DNA of 64,000 nucleotides from Acidobacteriaceae bacterium (lineage in GTDB: Bacteria > Acidobacteriota > Terriglobia > Terriglobales > Acidobacteriaceae). Of the stretch, positions 8,471 to 16,895 are shown in pieces. Where the stretch lies: the NCBI GenBank assembly GCA_003132405.1, contig PKXQ01000093.1, positions 1-64,000 of the forward strand, written 5' to 3'. Numbering within the stretch: the first letter of the stretch is position 1; each line of letters begins with the position of its first letter. The notes below the pieces were generated by a model. It worked only from the letters and a program-made list of their open reading frames with translations, did not search any database and was not told the origin of the DNA. Made by a program: the position numbers and the translations under genes.

Positions 8471-9697
8471 ATGTCGACGAAGTTGAAGATCACGATTATT
8501 GCCAGCTCGCTGGCGATTCTGCTGTTCACGGTGGTGGGCGGTTTTGTCAACGTGCGGGCGTCTTCGAATGATGGGGCGTATCGGCAGTTGTCGGTGTACA
8601 GCGAAGTGCTGTCGCGGATTCGGCTGGAGTATGTAGAAGAGCCGAATATTGCGGGCGTGACGGATGGTGCGCTGCACGGGCTGCTGGAATCGCTGGATGC
8701 CAATTCGAGCTATTTGTCGGCCGAGGAATACAAGCACTACAAGACGACGAAGAGTGGCGGGAAGGCGGATATTGGCGCCACTGTCTCGAAGCGTTTTGGA
8801 TATGCGGCGGTGGTGGCGGTGATTCCGGGAGGGCCGGCGGAGAAGGCTGGGATCGACAACCAGGACATTATCGAATCGATCGAGGGTAAGAGCACACACG
8901 ACATCTCGCTGGCTGAGATTCACAGCCTATTGACGGGCGACGTAGGGTCGACGGTGACGGTGGCGGTGGTGCGGCCGCGGCGGGCGGAGCCGCAGAAGAT
9001 TGTGATCACGCGCGATATCGTTGCGATTCCTCCGGTGAACGAGAAGATGCTGGCGGATAACGTTGGCTACATACAGGTGGACGCGTTCCCGGAGGGGAAG
9101 ACGCAGGAGATTGCTGACAAGATTCGTGACCTGCAGCGGCAGGGAGCGAAGAAGCTGGTGCTTGATCTGCGGAACTCGGCTAGCGGTGTGGAGGCTGAGG
9201 GCGTGGCCACGGCGAACCTGTTTCTGGATCATGGGACGATTACTTATTTGCAGGGGCAGAAGTTTCCGCGCGAGGCGTTTAATGCCGATGCTTCGAAGGA
9301 CATCACGAAGCTGCCGGTAGTGGTGCTGGTGAATCGGGGGACGGCGGGGCCAGCGGAGATTGTGGCGGCGGCGATTCTGGAGAATGCTCGCGGGGACGTG
9401 GTGGGGGATAAGACTTTCGGCGATGGATCGGTGCAGAAGCTGATCGAGATGCCGGATAATTCGGCGCTGATTCTTTCGATTGCGAAATATTATTCGCCGA
9501 GCGGGAAGGCGATTCAAGATGTGGCGGTGACGCCGAATGTGCTGGTGGCGGATGCGGCCGAGGATGATGGCGGATTGCCGGATGATGATGAGGCGGCTCC
9601 GGATAAATCGGCGGCGCAGAAGGATGAGAAGCCGAAGAACCAGCCGGACGATCAGCTGAACAAGGCGTTGGAAGTTTTGAAGAACCGGAAGGGGTAA
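8471..9697 (+). CDS. S41-family (CtpA/Prc-like) PDZ protein lacking the catalytic Ser and Lys
   Basis: Exported protein of 408 residues with the architecture of C-terminal processing peptidases. It has an N-terminal signal or membrane anchor (residues 7-24), a helical N-domain, a PDZ domain (about 98-175, with VIPGGPAEKAGI), the S41 core (about 196-355) and an Asp/Lys/Pro-rich tail. Aligned by eye with B. subtilis CtpB (Ser309, Lys334, Gln338), the Ser position is Gly293 (RGTAGPAEI instead of SSASASEI) and the Lys position is Asp318 (TFGDGSVQ instead of TFGKGSVQ). Gln322 is kept. The 25-residue Ser-Lys spacing is preserved, so the alignment is unambiguous. It is therefore probably a pseudoprotease acting as a scaffold or regulator, or uses different chemistry. 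It has its own terminator and is followed by a class A PBP. Confidence 0.85.
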   Translation: MSTKLKITIIASSLAILLFTVVGGFVNVRASSNDGAYRQLSVYSEVLSRIRLEYVEEPNIAGVTDGALHGLLESLDANSSYLSAEEYKHYKTTKSGGKADIGATVSKRFGYAAVVAVIPGGPAEKAGIDNQDIIESIEGKSTHDISLAEIHSLLTGDVGSTVTVAVVRPRRAEPQKIVITRDIVAIPPVNEKMLADNVGYIQVDAFPEGKTQEIADKIRDLQRQGAKKLVLDLRNSASGVEAEGVATANLFLDHGTITYLQGQKFPREAFNADASKDITKLPVVVLVNRGTAGPAEIVAAAILENARGDVVGDKTFGDGSVQKLIEMPDNSALILSIAKYYSPSGKAIQDVAVTPNVLVADAAEDDGGLPDDDEAAPDKSAAQKDEKPKNQPDDQLNKALEVLKNRKG

Positions 9698-9713
9698 AAA
9701 TCAGGTTTTCAAG

Positions 9714-9857
9714 GTTTCAGAGTTTCAAGGTTTCAAAGTCTTATAATCGCTCGCTTTGGCGGGCGATTTTTTTTGCGCGCGGAATGTGAAGCCTGGTCGC
9801 TGGCGCTTGCGATAACATTGAAACACCTTACACCTTAAAACCTTGAAACTCTGAAAC
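9714..9857. repeat. Long inverted repeat with 8-bp tandem units
   Basis: Perfect 20-bp arms GTTTCAGAGTTTCAAGGTTT (9714-9733) and its complement (9838-9857), separated by 104 bp. Each arm is made of near-tandem TTTCAAGG/TTTCAGAG units. The element encloses the terminator at 9746-9774 and ends 26 bp before the PBP start codon. Confidence 0.7.
9746..9774 (+). terminator. Rho-independent terminator after the S41-family gene
   Basis: Stem ATCGCTCGC (9746-9754) with GCGGGCGAT (9759-9767), one G-T pair, TTTG loop, then seven T residues. Confidence 0.8.
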
Positions 9858-9883
9858 ATTGAAACTTGCGTTTCGGCGCGCTG

Positions 9884-12124
9884 ATGAAAATTATTTACCA
9901 ACATCTTCCTGCGATTGAAATTGCCGGGCGGAAGCTTGTGGGACGGGTGCTGTTTGGATTTCTCGTTCTGCTTTCGGCCGCGGTGGGCGCGACGGTTGGG
10001 CTGCTATTGGTTTATTCGACTGATCTGCCTCAGGTTGAAGAGCTGGAACGTTATCGTCCCAGCTCGGTCACGGAGCTTTATGACGGACAGGGGAGAGTAA
10101 TTGGGACGTTTGCTTTGCAGCGGCGGGTGATTGCAGCGTATGACGATTATCCGGAGGTGCTGCGCAATGCTTTGATCTCGATTGAGGACAAAGATTTTTA
10201 TCGGCATTCGGGGATCAACGTTTGGCGTATTATCGGCGCGGCTTATCGCGATATTGAATCGGGCGGGAAGGTGCAGGGAGCATCGACGCTGACGATGCAG
10301 CTGGCGCGCAATTTGTTTTTGTCTCCGGACCGGTCGTTTTATCGGAAGGTGCAGGAGGCGTTGCTGGCAATCCAGATTGAGCGGCGGTTTACGAAGCCGC
10401 AGATTTTTACGCTTTACGCCAACCAGATATTTTTGGGGCACGGCGCTTACGGGTATGAGGCGGCGTCGGAATATTATTTCAGCAAACCGGCTAAGAAACT
10501 GACATTGGAAGAAGCGGCGCTGCTGGCGGGATTGCCGAAAGCTCCGCAATACTATTCGCCCATCACGCATCCGGAGCGGGCGCTGAGGCGGCGCAATCTC
10601 GTGCTGAATGCAATGCTCGAGGACGGAAAGATCACGGCGGCACAGGCGGCGGAGGCAAAGAGCAAGCCGCTCGCGCTCAATTTACAGAAGGATCAGAATG
10701 CGCTGGCTCCGCATTATGTGGAGGAGATTCGGCGATATCTGGAAGCGAAGTATGGGAGCGATCAGGTGCTCGAAGGCGGGCTGCGAGTTTATACATCGCT
10801 TGATATGGATATGCAGAAGGCGGCGCGGCAGGCGCTGCTCGATGGGCTGGCGGCTTACGAGCGGCGGCATGGTTGGCGCGGGAAACTTTTGAATGTGATT
10901 GCGGAGGGGCAGAAGATCGATAAATATGAGGATCCGGATTGGGATCAAGGGCCGGAGGTGAATGGATATGTGCACGCGCAGGTGATGCAGGTTTCGCCAG
11001 GCGCGGCGGATGTGCGCTTTGGGGCGCATATGGCTACGCTGGTGCCGGCGGATATGAGCTGGATTCAACCGAAGGCCAAGCTGAAGATTCCGGAGATGCT
11101 TCACGTCGGCGACATTGTTTATGTCAAAGTGCTGGCGCTGGATGCGGGCGGAAAAGCGCGCGTCAGCCTGGAAGAGGATTCGGGAGCGGAAGGCGCGCTG
11201 GTCGCGATCGATAATGCTACGGGAGAGATCAAGGCGATGGTGGGCGGGCGCGACTTTAATCTCTCGAAGTTTAATCGCGCGACGCAGGCGCTGCGGCAGG
11301 TGGGATCGTCGTTCAAGCCTTACGTTTATACGGCGGTGATCGATGAGGGTGGGAGCCCGGACGATACGATTGTCGACGCGCCGGTAACTTTTCAGACGGC
11401 TTCCGGGCCTTATACTCCGCACAATTATGACGGCAAATTTGAGGGGACGATCACGCTGCGGCGGGCGCTGGCGCAGTCACGGAATATTCCGGCGCTGAAG
11501 CTGGCTGATCATGTGGGGATTAAGACGGTGATCGATTATGCGCACCGGTTTGGCGTGACGGCGAATATTCCGGCGTATTTGCCGGTAGCGCTGGGGTCGG
11601 CGGAGATTACTCCGCTGGAGCAGACTTCGGCGTTCAGCGTGTTTCCGAATGACGGAGTGCGCGTGGCTCCGCGATATATCACGAAGGTGACGGATTACGA
11701 GGGGCGCATTCTGGAGGAGGATTTTTCGGATATTAAAGATGCGGTGAGTTCGCGGACGGCTCGCGTGATGACCTCGATGCTGCGGGAGGTAGTGCTGCAC
11801 GGGACGGCAGTGGCAGCCTCGAAGATGCCGTATCCGCTGGCGGGGAAGACGGGAACGACTAACGATTTTACGGATGCGTGGTTTGTCGGGTTTTCTCCGA
11901 CGCTGACTTGCGGAGTGTGGATTGGGTACGACGAGAAGAAATCGCTCGGCGATAAAGAGACGGGAGCGCGGGCGGCGCTGCCGATATGGATGCAGTTTAT
12001 GAATGTGGCGCTGGCGGGGAAAGATCCGGGGGAATTTCGGCCGGCTCCGGCGATGGGGAATCCGGCGGTGGCGCGGAAGGTGGATACTCCGGATGTGGCG
12101 CCGGGGGATGGGGAGTTGCATTAG
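9884..12124 (+). CDS. Class A penicillin-binding protein (PBP1A type)
   Basis: Bifunctional peptidoglycan glycosyltransferase and transpeptidase anchored in the inner membrane, 746 residues. There is one TM segment near residues 20-45. The GT51 domain shows EDKDFYRHSG, the GASTLTMQLARNLFL motif, and RRFTKPQIFTLYANQIFLG. The transpeptidase domain carries SSFK (active-site Ser), SRN and KTGTTNDFTDAWF. An extra OB-like region lies between the two, as in PBP1A. The ATG at 9884 was chosen; an in-frame TTG at 9866 would add six residues. The gene stands alone, with the long inverted repeat and a terminator just upstream. Confidence 0.95.
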   Translation: MKIIYQHLPAIEIAGRKLVGRVLFGFLVLLSAAVGATVGLLLVYSTDLPQVEELERYRPSSVTELYDGQGRVIGTFALQRRVIAAYDDYPEVLRNALISIEDKDFYRHSGINVWRIIGAAYRDIESGGKVQGASTLTMQLARNLFLSPDRSFYRKVQEALLAIQIERRFTKPQIFTLYANQIFLGHGAYGYEAASEYYFSKPAKKLTLEEAALLAGLPKAPQYYSPITHPERALRRRNLVLNAMLEDGKITAAQAAEAKSKPLALNLQKDQNALAPHYVEEIRRYLEAKYGSDQVLEGGLRVYTSLDMDMQKAARQALLDGLAAYERRHGWRGKLLNVIAEGQKIDKYEDPDWDQGPEVNGYVHAQVMQVSPGAADVRFGAHMATLVPADMSWIQPKAKLKIPEMLHVGDIVYVKVLALDAGGKARVSLEEDSGAEGALVAIDNATGEIKAMVGGRDFNLSKFNRATQALRQVGSSFKPYVYTAVIDEGGSPDDTIVDAPVTFQTASGPYTPHNYDGKFEGTITLRRALAQSRNIPALKLADHVGIKTVIDYAHRFGVTANIPAYLPVALGSAEITPLEQTSAFSVFPNDGVRVAPRYITKVTDYEGRILEEDFSDIKDAVSSRTARVMTSMLREVVLHGTAVAASKMPYPLAGKTGTTNDFTDAWFVGFSPTLTCGVWIGYDEKKSLGDKETGARAALPIWMQFMNVALAGKDPGEFRPAPAMGNPAVARKVDTPDVAPGDGELH

Positions 12125-12448
12125 AGGCGGTGGCGACGGTTTATGTTTCGCCTCCTGTGTAGCAGGGTCCGACGGCGGTGTTGCCGGGGATGGTGGTTGG
12201 CATCAAGGGTGTGAAGTTGAATGTTGGTGGTGGGCCGGAGGGGAGTTCGGTGCTGTCGCTTGCCGGGCACCATGTTCGGCTGGAGGTGGGGGCGAAGTTT
12301 TTGCTGATGCCGAACTTGAATGCGACGGGCGCGGCTGCGTAGTGCCGTGTGATGAGGATCGTGAGAATAAAGATGGCAACATAACATTCTCCGCGAGTGA
12401 GCCTGGACCAGCGAATTGGTTGTCTCAAGCGCGAATTCAATGCGGGCT
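12125..12448. other. Spacer between the PBP gene and the arabinose operon end
   Basis: 324 bp between convergent genes. Open frames exist on the minus strand but show no recognisable motif, signal peptide or ribosome binding site, so no gene is called. No terminator hairpin with a T-run was found. Confidence 0.4.
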
Positions 12449-13591
12449 CTAGCGGGCAGAGAAGCTGAAGATCGTCACCGTGTGGTAGCGCTGGCCGGAC
12501 TTTAGCTCGGTGGATGGGAAATCTGGATGATTTGGAGAATCGGGGAAATGTTGCGTCTCGAGACAGAGGGCTGCGTGCTGTTCATAGGGCTTGCCGCCTC
12601 TGCCTTTGACTGAGCCGTCGAGAAAATTTCCGCTGTAAAACTGGACGCCTGGTTGATCGGTTAAAACTTTTAATACTCGGCCGCTGCTGGGGTCGAAGAG
12701 TTCAGCGGCTTCGGTTAATTTTCCGGTCTTATTGTCGAGCACCCAGTTGTGATCGTAACCGCGACCAAGATGAAGCTGGTCATCGTTGGCGCTGATGCGC
12801 GCGCCGACCGCGGTGGGCTTGCGAAAATCGAACGGAGTGGATTCTACGGGCTTCAGTTCGCCGGTGGGAATCAATCCGGCGTCGACGGGCGTGAAGTGGG
12901 AAGCGTGGAGTGTGAGTTCGTGCTTCAGGATGTCGCCTTGAGCGGCGAGATTGAAATAGGAGTGATTGGTTAGATTGACAACGGTGTCTTTGTCGGTCGT
13001 GGCTTCGTAGTCGATACGCAGATCGCCTTTGACAAGTGTGTACTTCACGGTGGCGGTGAGGTTGCCTGGGAAACCGGCCTCGCCGTCTTTGCTCAGGTAA
13101 GTCAGTTCCACTCCGTTGGCGATTGGCTTCGCTTTCCAGACCATATTGTTGAAACCGTGGAGGCCGCTGTGGAGAGTATTGTCGCCATTGTTTTTAGGGA
13201 GCGAGTATTTTTGGCCGTCGAGAGTAAAGCTGGCGTGAGCGATGCGATTGGCATAGCGGCCGATGATCGCTCCAAAGAAGGCGTTGGACGGGCCGTTGAA
13301 GTTGGAGACGTAGCCGTCGAGATCGTCGAAGCCGAGCACTACGTTGGCGGACTTGCCGTTGCGGTCGGGCGTTTTCATCGAAACTAAAATTCCGCCGTAG
13401 GTGGTGATGCGAGCTTCGTAGGCAACATCGCTGAGGGTGTAAATTTCCACGGCAGTTCCATCCGGCATTTTTCCAAACGGCTCAATGGTTACTTTTGTTT
13501 TTGCCTCCGCGATCTTGGTTGTGGCGATCAGACTGACCGCCGCTAACATGGTGCTGATCGCGATCGCCCGCCGAATTTGTTGAACGCTCAT
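12449..13591 (-). CDS. galM: Exported aldose 1-epimerase (mutarotase)
   Basis: Interconverts alpha and beta anomers of aldoses (galactose, glucose, arabinose). 380 residues with a clear signal peptide (residues 8-30, ending near AEA), so it probably acts in the periplasm. Family motifs are GGILVSMKTPDRNG, GRYANRIAHASFTLDG, LHSGLHGFNNMVW, the catalytic-His segment LTNHSYFNL, GYDHNWVL, PGVQFYSGNFLDG and the catalytic-Glu segment CLETQHFPDSPNHPDFPS. It is the last gene of the arabinose operon, 18 bp after araB, consistent with mutarotation of arabinose before or at uptake. Confidence 0.93.
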   Translation of the reverse strand: MSVQQIRRAIAISTMLAAVSLIATTKIAEAKTKVTIEPFGKMPDGTAVEIYTLSDVAYEARITTYGGILVSMKTPDRNGKSANVVLGFDDLDGYVSNFNGPSNAFFGAIIGRYANRIAHASFTLDGQKYSLPKNNGDNTLHSGLHGFNNMVWKAKPIANGVELTYLSKDGEAGFPGNLTATVKYTLVKGDLRIDYEATTDKDTVVNLTNHSYFNLAAQGDILKHELTLHASHFTPVDAGLIPTGELKPVESTPFDFRKPTAVGARISANDDQLHLGRGYDHNWVLDNKTGKLTEAAELFDPSSGRVLKVLTDQPGVQFYSGNFLDGSVKGRGGKPYEQHAALCLETQHFPDSPNHPDFPSTELKSGQRYHTVTIFSFSAR

Positions 13592-13608
13592 TATGGCTCC
13601 TTACAGTT

Positions 13609-15192
13609 CTAATGCGTGGCCTGACCGGCCACGGACGCTGCCACGGCAATTAATTTCGGAAGCACGACGCTTAGGGGATCGTCTCCGGGCCGCCCCAAAG
13701 CGAAATATAGCTTGCTATATAAAGAATACAACTCGGCGTAGATACGTTGCGCGGATTCCTGCGGCATAAAAGTGCGGTGCGGAGGGCAAATTTTGTCTTG
13801 CGCCGCTTCGATGGTTGGGAAAGTCTTGGCTGCGAGAAAAGCGAAAATCGCAGAGCCAAGGCTGACTACGCTTTTGCTGGGAACCAGCACTGGGTGGCCT
13901 AATACGTTGGCGTAAACCTGATTCAGTACGTCGTTTTTTTGCGGGATGCCGCCGGCGTTGATCACACGTTTGACTTGTACGCCGTGGTCGGCCATGCGAT
14001 CGAGGATTACGCGAGTGTGAAAGGCGGTGCCTTCGATGGCGGCGAAGAGTTCATCTTGCACGGTGCTTTGGAGATTCCATCCGAGCGTGATGCCTCGCAG
14101 GTTGGGATTGACGAGGACGGTGCGGTCGCCGTTATCCCAGGTCATGCGGAGAAGGCCGGTCTGGCCGGCGCGATAATTTTCCAAGCCGACGCTTAGAGCT
14201 TGGACAGTGGTGCCGGCGCGGGTTGCGATGGCGTTGAAGATGTCTCCAGCGGCAGAGAGACCGGCTTCGATTCCGGTGCGGTGCGGATGAACGCTGCCCT
14301 CGACCACGCCGCACACTCCCGGAACCAGACTCACTGAGGGAGTAATGCCGATGATGCAGGTCGAAGTGCCGATGACGTTGACCATATCATCGGTGCGGCA
14401 GCCCGCGCCGATGGCGTCCCAATGGGCGTCGAAGGCGCCGACGGGGATTGGAATGCCGGGCTTGAGGCCGAGCTTTTCTGCCCAAAATTCGGTGAGAGCG
14501 CCGGCGATTTGGTCGGAGGTTGTGTATTCGCCGTCGAGTTTTTCGCGGACGCCTTGCAACAGAGGATCGACCTTTACGAGAAAGCTTTCGGGGGGAAGGC
14601 CGCCCAGCGCGCGATTCCAGAGCCACTTGTGGCCCATGGCGCAGATGCTACGCTTAACTTTTTTCGGATCGGTAATTCCGCAGAGTGTGGCGGCGACCAT
14701 GTCGCAGTGTTCGAAGGCGGATACAAAATCTTTGCGTTGATCAGGATTGTGGCGGAGCCAGTGAAGGAGTTTTGAAAATCCCCACTCGGAGGAGTAGACG
14801 CCGCCGCACCATTGAATGGCCTCGAGACCTTCGCAATGGGCAGCTTCGGTGATCTCGGCCGCTTCGCCTTTGGCGCGATGATCGCACCACAGGTAATACG
14901 CACCGAGCGGCTGCATGTTTTTGCCGACGGGAATTACGGAGGAACCGGTGGTATCGAGGGCGATAGCCCCGACTTGATCGCCGCTAATGGCGGTCTTTTT
15001 CAGCGCTTCGCGCGTGGCGGCGGCGAGGGCGCGCATGTGATCGTCGTGGGATTGAGTGGCGTATTCAGGATCCTCGCGCTTGCGATGGAGCGGATATTCC
15101 TGGATGGCGGACTGGAGCATGCCGCGTTCGCTATCGACCAGAGAGACGCGCACGCTCAGAGTTCCGAAATCTACTCCCGCTACGATGGCCAT
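13609..15192 (-). CDS. araB: Ribulokinase AraB
   Basis: FGGY-family kinase that phosphorylates L-ribulose to L-ribulose 5-phosphate. 527 residues: N-terminal ATPase-fold motif VDFGTLSVRVSLVD, the ribulokinase-type AYYLWCDHRA and AMGHKWLWN segments, substrate and Mg-site GAFDAHWDAIGAG, and the C-terminal FGGY-type glycine-rich stretch VKRVINAGGIPQKN. The start codon overlaps the stop of the upstream isomerase gene (TGATG), indicating translational coupling. With the upstream isomerase and araD in the same operon it completes L-arabinose conversion to D-xylulose 5-phosphate. Confidence 0.95.
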   Translation of the reverse strand: MAIVAGVDFGTLSVRVSLVDSERGMLQSAIQEYPLHRKREDPEYATQSHDDHMRALAAATREALKKTAISGDQVGAIALDTTGSSVIPVGKNMQPLGAYYLWCDHRAKGEAAEITEAAHCEGLEAIQWCGGVYSSEWGFSKLLHWLRHNPDQRKDFVSAFEHCDMVAATLCGITDPKKVKRSICAMGHKWLWNRALGGLPPESFLVKVDPLLQGVREKLDGEYTTSDQIAGALTEFWAEKLGLKPGIPIPVGAFDAHWDAIGAGCRTDDMVNVIGTSTCIIGITPSVSLVPGVCGVVEGSVHPHRTGIEAGLSAAGDIFNAIATRAGTTVQALSVGLENYRAGQTGLLRMTWDNGDRTVLVNPNLRGITLGWNLQSTVQDELFAAIEGTAFHTRVILDRMADHGVQVKRVINAGGIPQKNDVLNQVYANVLGHPVLVPSKSVVSLGSAIFAFLAAKTFPTIEAAQDKICPPHRTFMPQESAQRIYAELYSLYSKLYFALGRPGDDPLSVVLPKLIAVAASVAGQATH

Positions 15193-16640
15193 CAGCAGGC
15201 TCCGTTATCGCGCCCGTGGAAGTAGATATCCCAGCCGAGATAGCGCGTGACGGCTTCGTGGACGGCGGAGGCGACGGTCGATGATTCCGCGGAAAGATTG
15301 GCGGCGACGTGGTGCTCGAAGCCGCGTTCGCAAATGTAGCGCAGCAGCTTTTGCATGCGCGCGATCTCGACAACGCCTGCGCCGCCGAAGGTGTTGAGCG
15401 GGTCGTCGGTAAATCGGCCTTGGCCAACGTAGCCGCGCATTCTTCCGGCAGTGTCGTCGGTGGAGAAGCGGGCGAAGCTCATTTTTTCGGGCTTGATGAG
15501 GCCGACGCAGGTGCCGAATGTGTTTTCTTTGCCGACAGTGCCGGCGATGATTTCCTGGAAATCCATTTTCACGGAGCGGAAGAAATGTTTGGGCAGATTG
15601 GAGCAGTGAAAGCAGACTGCCTTGTTTGGATCCGATCCGTAATTGTTGTTCCAGTCGAGGAGGGCAGATGGGGCGCCAGACGCGAGTTGCAGGGCGTGCA
15701 TTCCGAGGACGCCGCAAATATCGACCTCGCAGGCGCTGGAGAGGAGTTCATTGCTCATCATGCTCATGATGGTGCAGGGGACGACGCCGAGATTTTCTTC
15801 GATCGAAGTCCAGCACTGGACGGCGCTGATGGCGACTTCGGTTGCGGCCATCCACTGGTCGATGACTGCGCCTAGCTTTGCCATTTTTAGCAATGCGGGC
15901 GCGGGGACGCTGCTGGAGTCTACATACTTTTTGATGGCGGATAGCTTGGCTTGCGCATGGTCATCGTTGTCTTTCATGCGATCGATGCGGCCGAGGACTT
16001 CGGAGAGATCGAGGGTTTCGATGGAGATGCCCTGGGATTCGAGAATCTTTTCGCTGTAACGAACGGTGTTGAAGGCGGCTGGGCGCGCGCCGATGGCGCC
16101 GACTCGCAGGTTGCGAAATCCCTTTACTACGCGGCAGACTGCGGCGAACCATTCGAGGTCGTTGGCAAACTCGGGTGAACTGGGACTTTCTGTGTGGAGC
16201 GTGGTTATGGAATAGGGAATGCCATATTGGCGAAGGTTGTTACATGCCGACATTTTTCCGCAGAAACTGTCGCGACGGGAGGCAATCGTCATCTGGGTGG
16301 GATCGTCGGGCGTGGCCTGAATCAGGACTGGAACGCGGAGATCGGCGAGGCGCAAGGCGTCGGCGATGGCGCGCTCTTCGCCGAAATTCGGTAGAGTGAC
16401 TATAACTCCGTCGATGCGGTCGCGATTACGCTTGAATAAGTCGGCGCAGCGGCGGGATTCTTCGCGGGTCTCGACTGCGCCGTACTTACTCTCCTGTGGA
16501 GTAAGTGCGACGGCTTCGATTTCGGCCTTTTGCAGCACGCTGAGAATTTCTTCGCGGCCGCTTTTGGCTAAGTGATCGGGAAAAAAGCCACGGTTCCCGA
16601 CGATAACTCCCATTACCATCTTTCTTTGATTGGACGGCAT
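15192..16640 (-). CDS. L-fucose/L-arabinose isomerase-superfamily protein, probable L-arabinose isomerase of this operon
   Basis: 482-residue ketol isomerase resembling the L-fucose isomerase (FucI) group rather than classical AraA. Likely metal ligands lie in SACEVDICG (Glu), SALLDWNNN (Asp) and in C-terminal His residues. It is flanked by an SSS transporter, araB and araD, so the expected substrate is L-arabinose (to L-ribulose). The ATG at 16640 was chosen because GGAG lies six bases upstream; an in-frame GTG at 16652 overlaps that ribosome binding site. The gene ends in TGATG, overlapping araB by one base. The enzyme family is well supported; the arabinose specificity is inferred from context and could include other aldoses such as fucose. 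Confidence 0.8.
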   Translation of the reverse strand: MPSNQRKMVMGVIVGNRGFFPDHLAKSGREEILSVLQKAEIEAVALTPQESKYGAVETREESRRCADLFKRNRDRIDGVIVTLPNFGEERAIADALRLADLRVPVLIQATPDDPTQMTIASRRDSFCGKMSACNNLRQYGIPYSITTLHTESPSSPEFANDLEWFAAVCRVVKGFRNLRVGAIGARPAAFNTVRYSEKILESQGISIETLDLSEVLGRIDRMKDNDDHAQAKLSAIKKYVDSSSVPAPALLKMAKLGAVIDQWMAATEVAISAVQCWTSIEENLGVVPCTIMSMMSNELLSSACEVDICGVLGMHALQLASGAPSALLDWNNNYGSDPNKAVCFHCSNLPKHFFRSVKMDFQEIIAGTVGKENTFGTCVGLIKPEKMSFARFSTDDTAGRMRGYVGQGRFTDDPLNTFGGAGVVEIARMQKLLRYICERGFEHHVAANLSAESSTVASAVHEAVTRYLGWDIYFHGRDNGAC

Positions 16641-16659
16641 CTTACTCTCCACTTATCAG

Positions 16660-16866
16660 TCAGGAATTTCTTTTTGACGCAAACTTGAAGCAATAGGCTA
16701 AACCGAATATGAGTAATGCGGCTCCCCACCATACGTTGGCGTGCAAATGAAAAAGCACCACGCCGGGATTCGCCGGAGGGTTGATCAACTGATAGATGCC
16801 CGCGGCGAGGATCAGCGCGCCATTCACGGCTAGCGAAATTCCGATGAAGAACCAGATTGAAATCAT
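16660..16866 (-). CDS. Small two-TM membrane protein in the arabinose operon
   Basis: 68 residues with two hydrophobic helices (about 3-28 and 42-61), joined by a short PPANPGVVLFHLHANV loop and ending in a basic tail (KFASKRNS). It has a strong ribosome binding site (GGAGG) and sits 29 bp after the SSS symporter gene and just before the isomerase gene. No family is recognised. Position and topology suggest a small accessory or stabilising subunit of the symporter, which is an inference only. Confidence 0.7.
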   Translation of the reverse strand: MISIWFFIGISLAVNGALILAAGIYQLINPPANPGVVLFHLHANVWWGAALLIFGLAYCFKFASKRNS

Positions 16867-16895
16867 GCCGCTTGCCTCCAGATAATTGACAACCT

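Noticed and set aside
12141-12440. Open frame of about 100 residues on the minus strand after the PBP gene
   Set aside because: Composition is not protein-like, there is no ribosome binding site, and no family is recognised.
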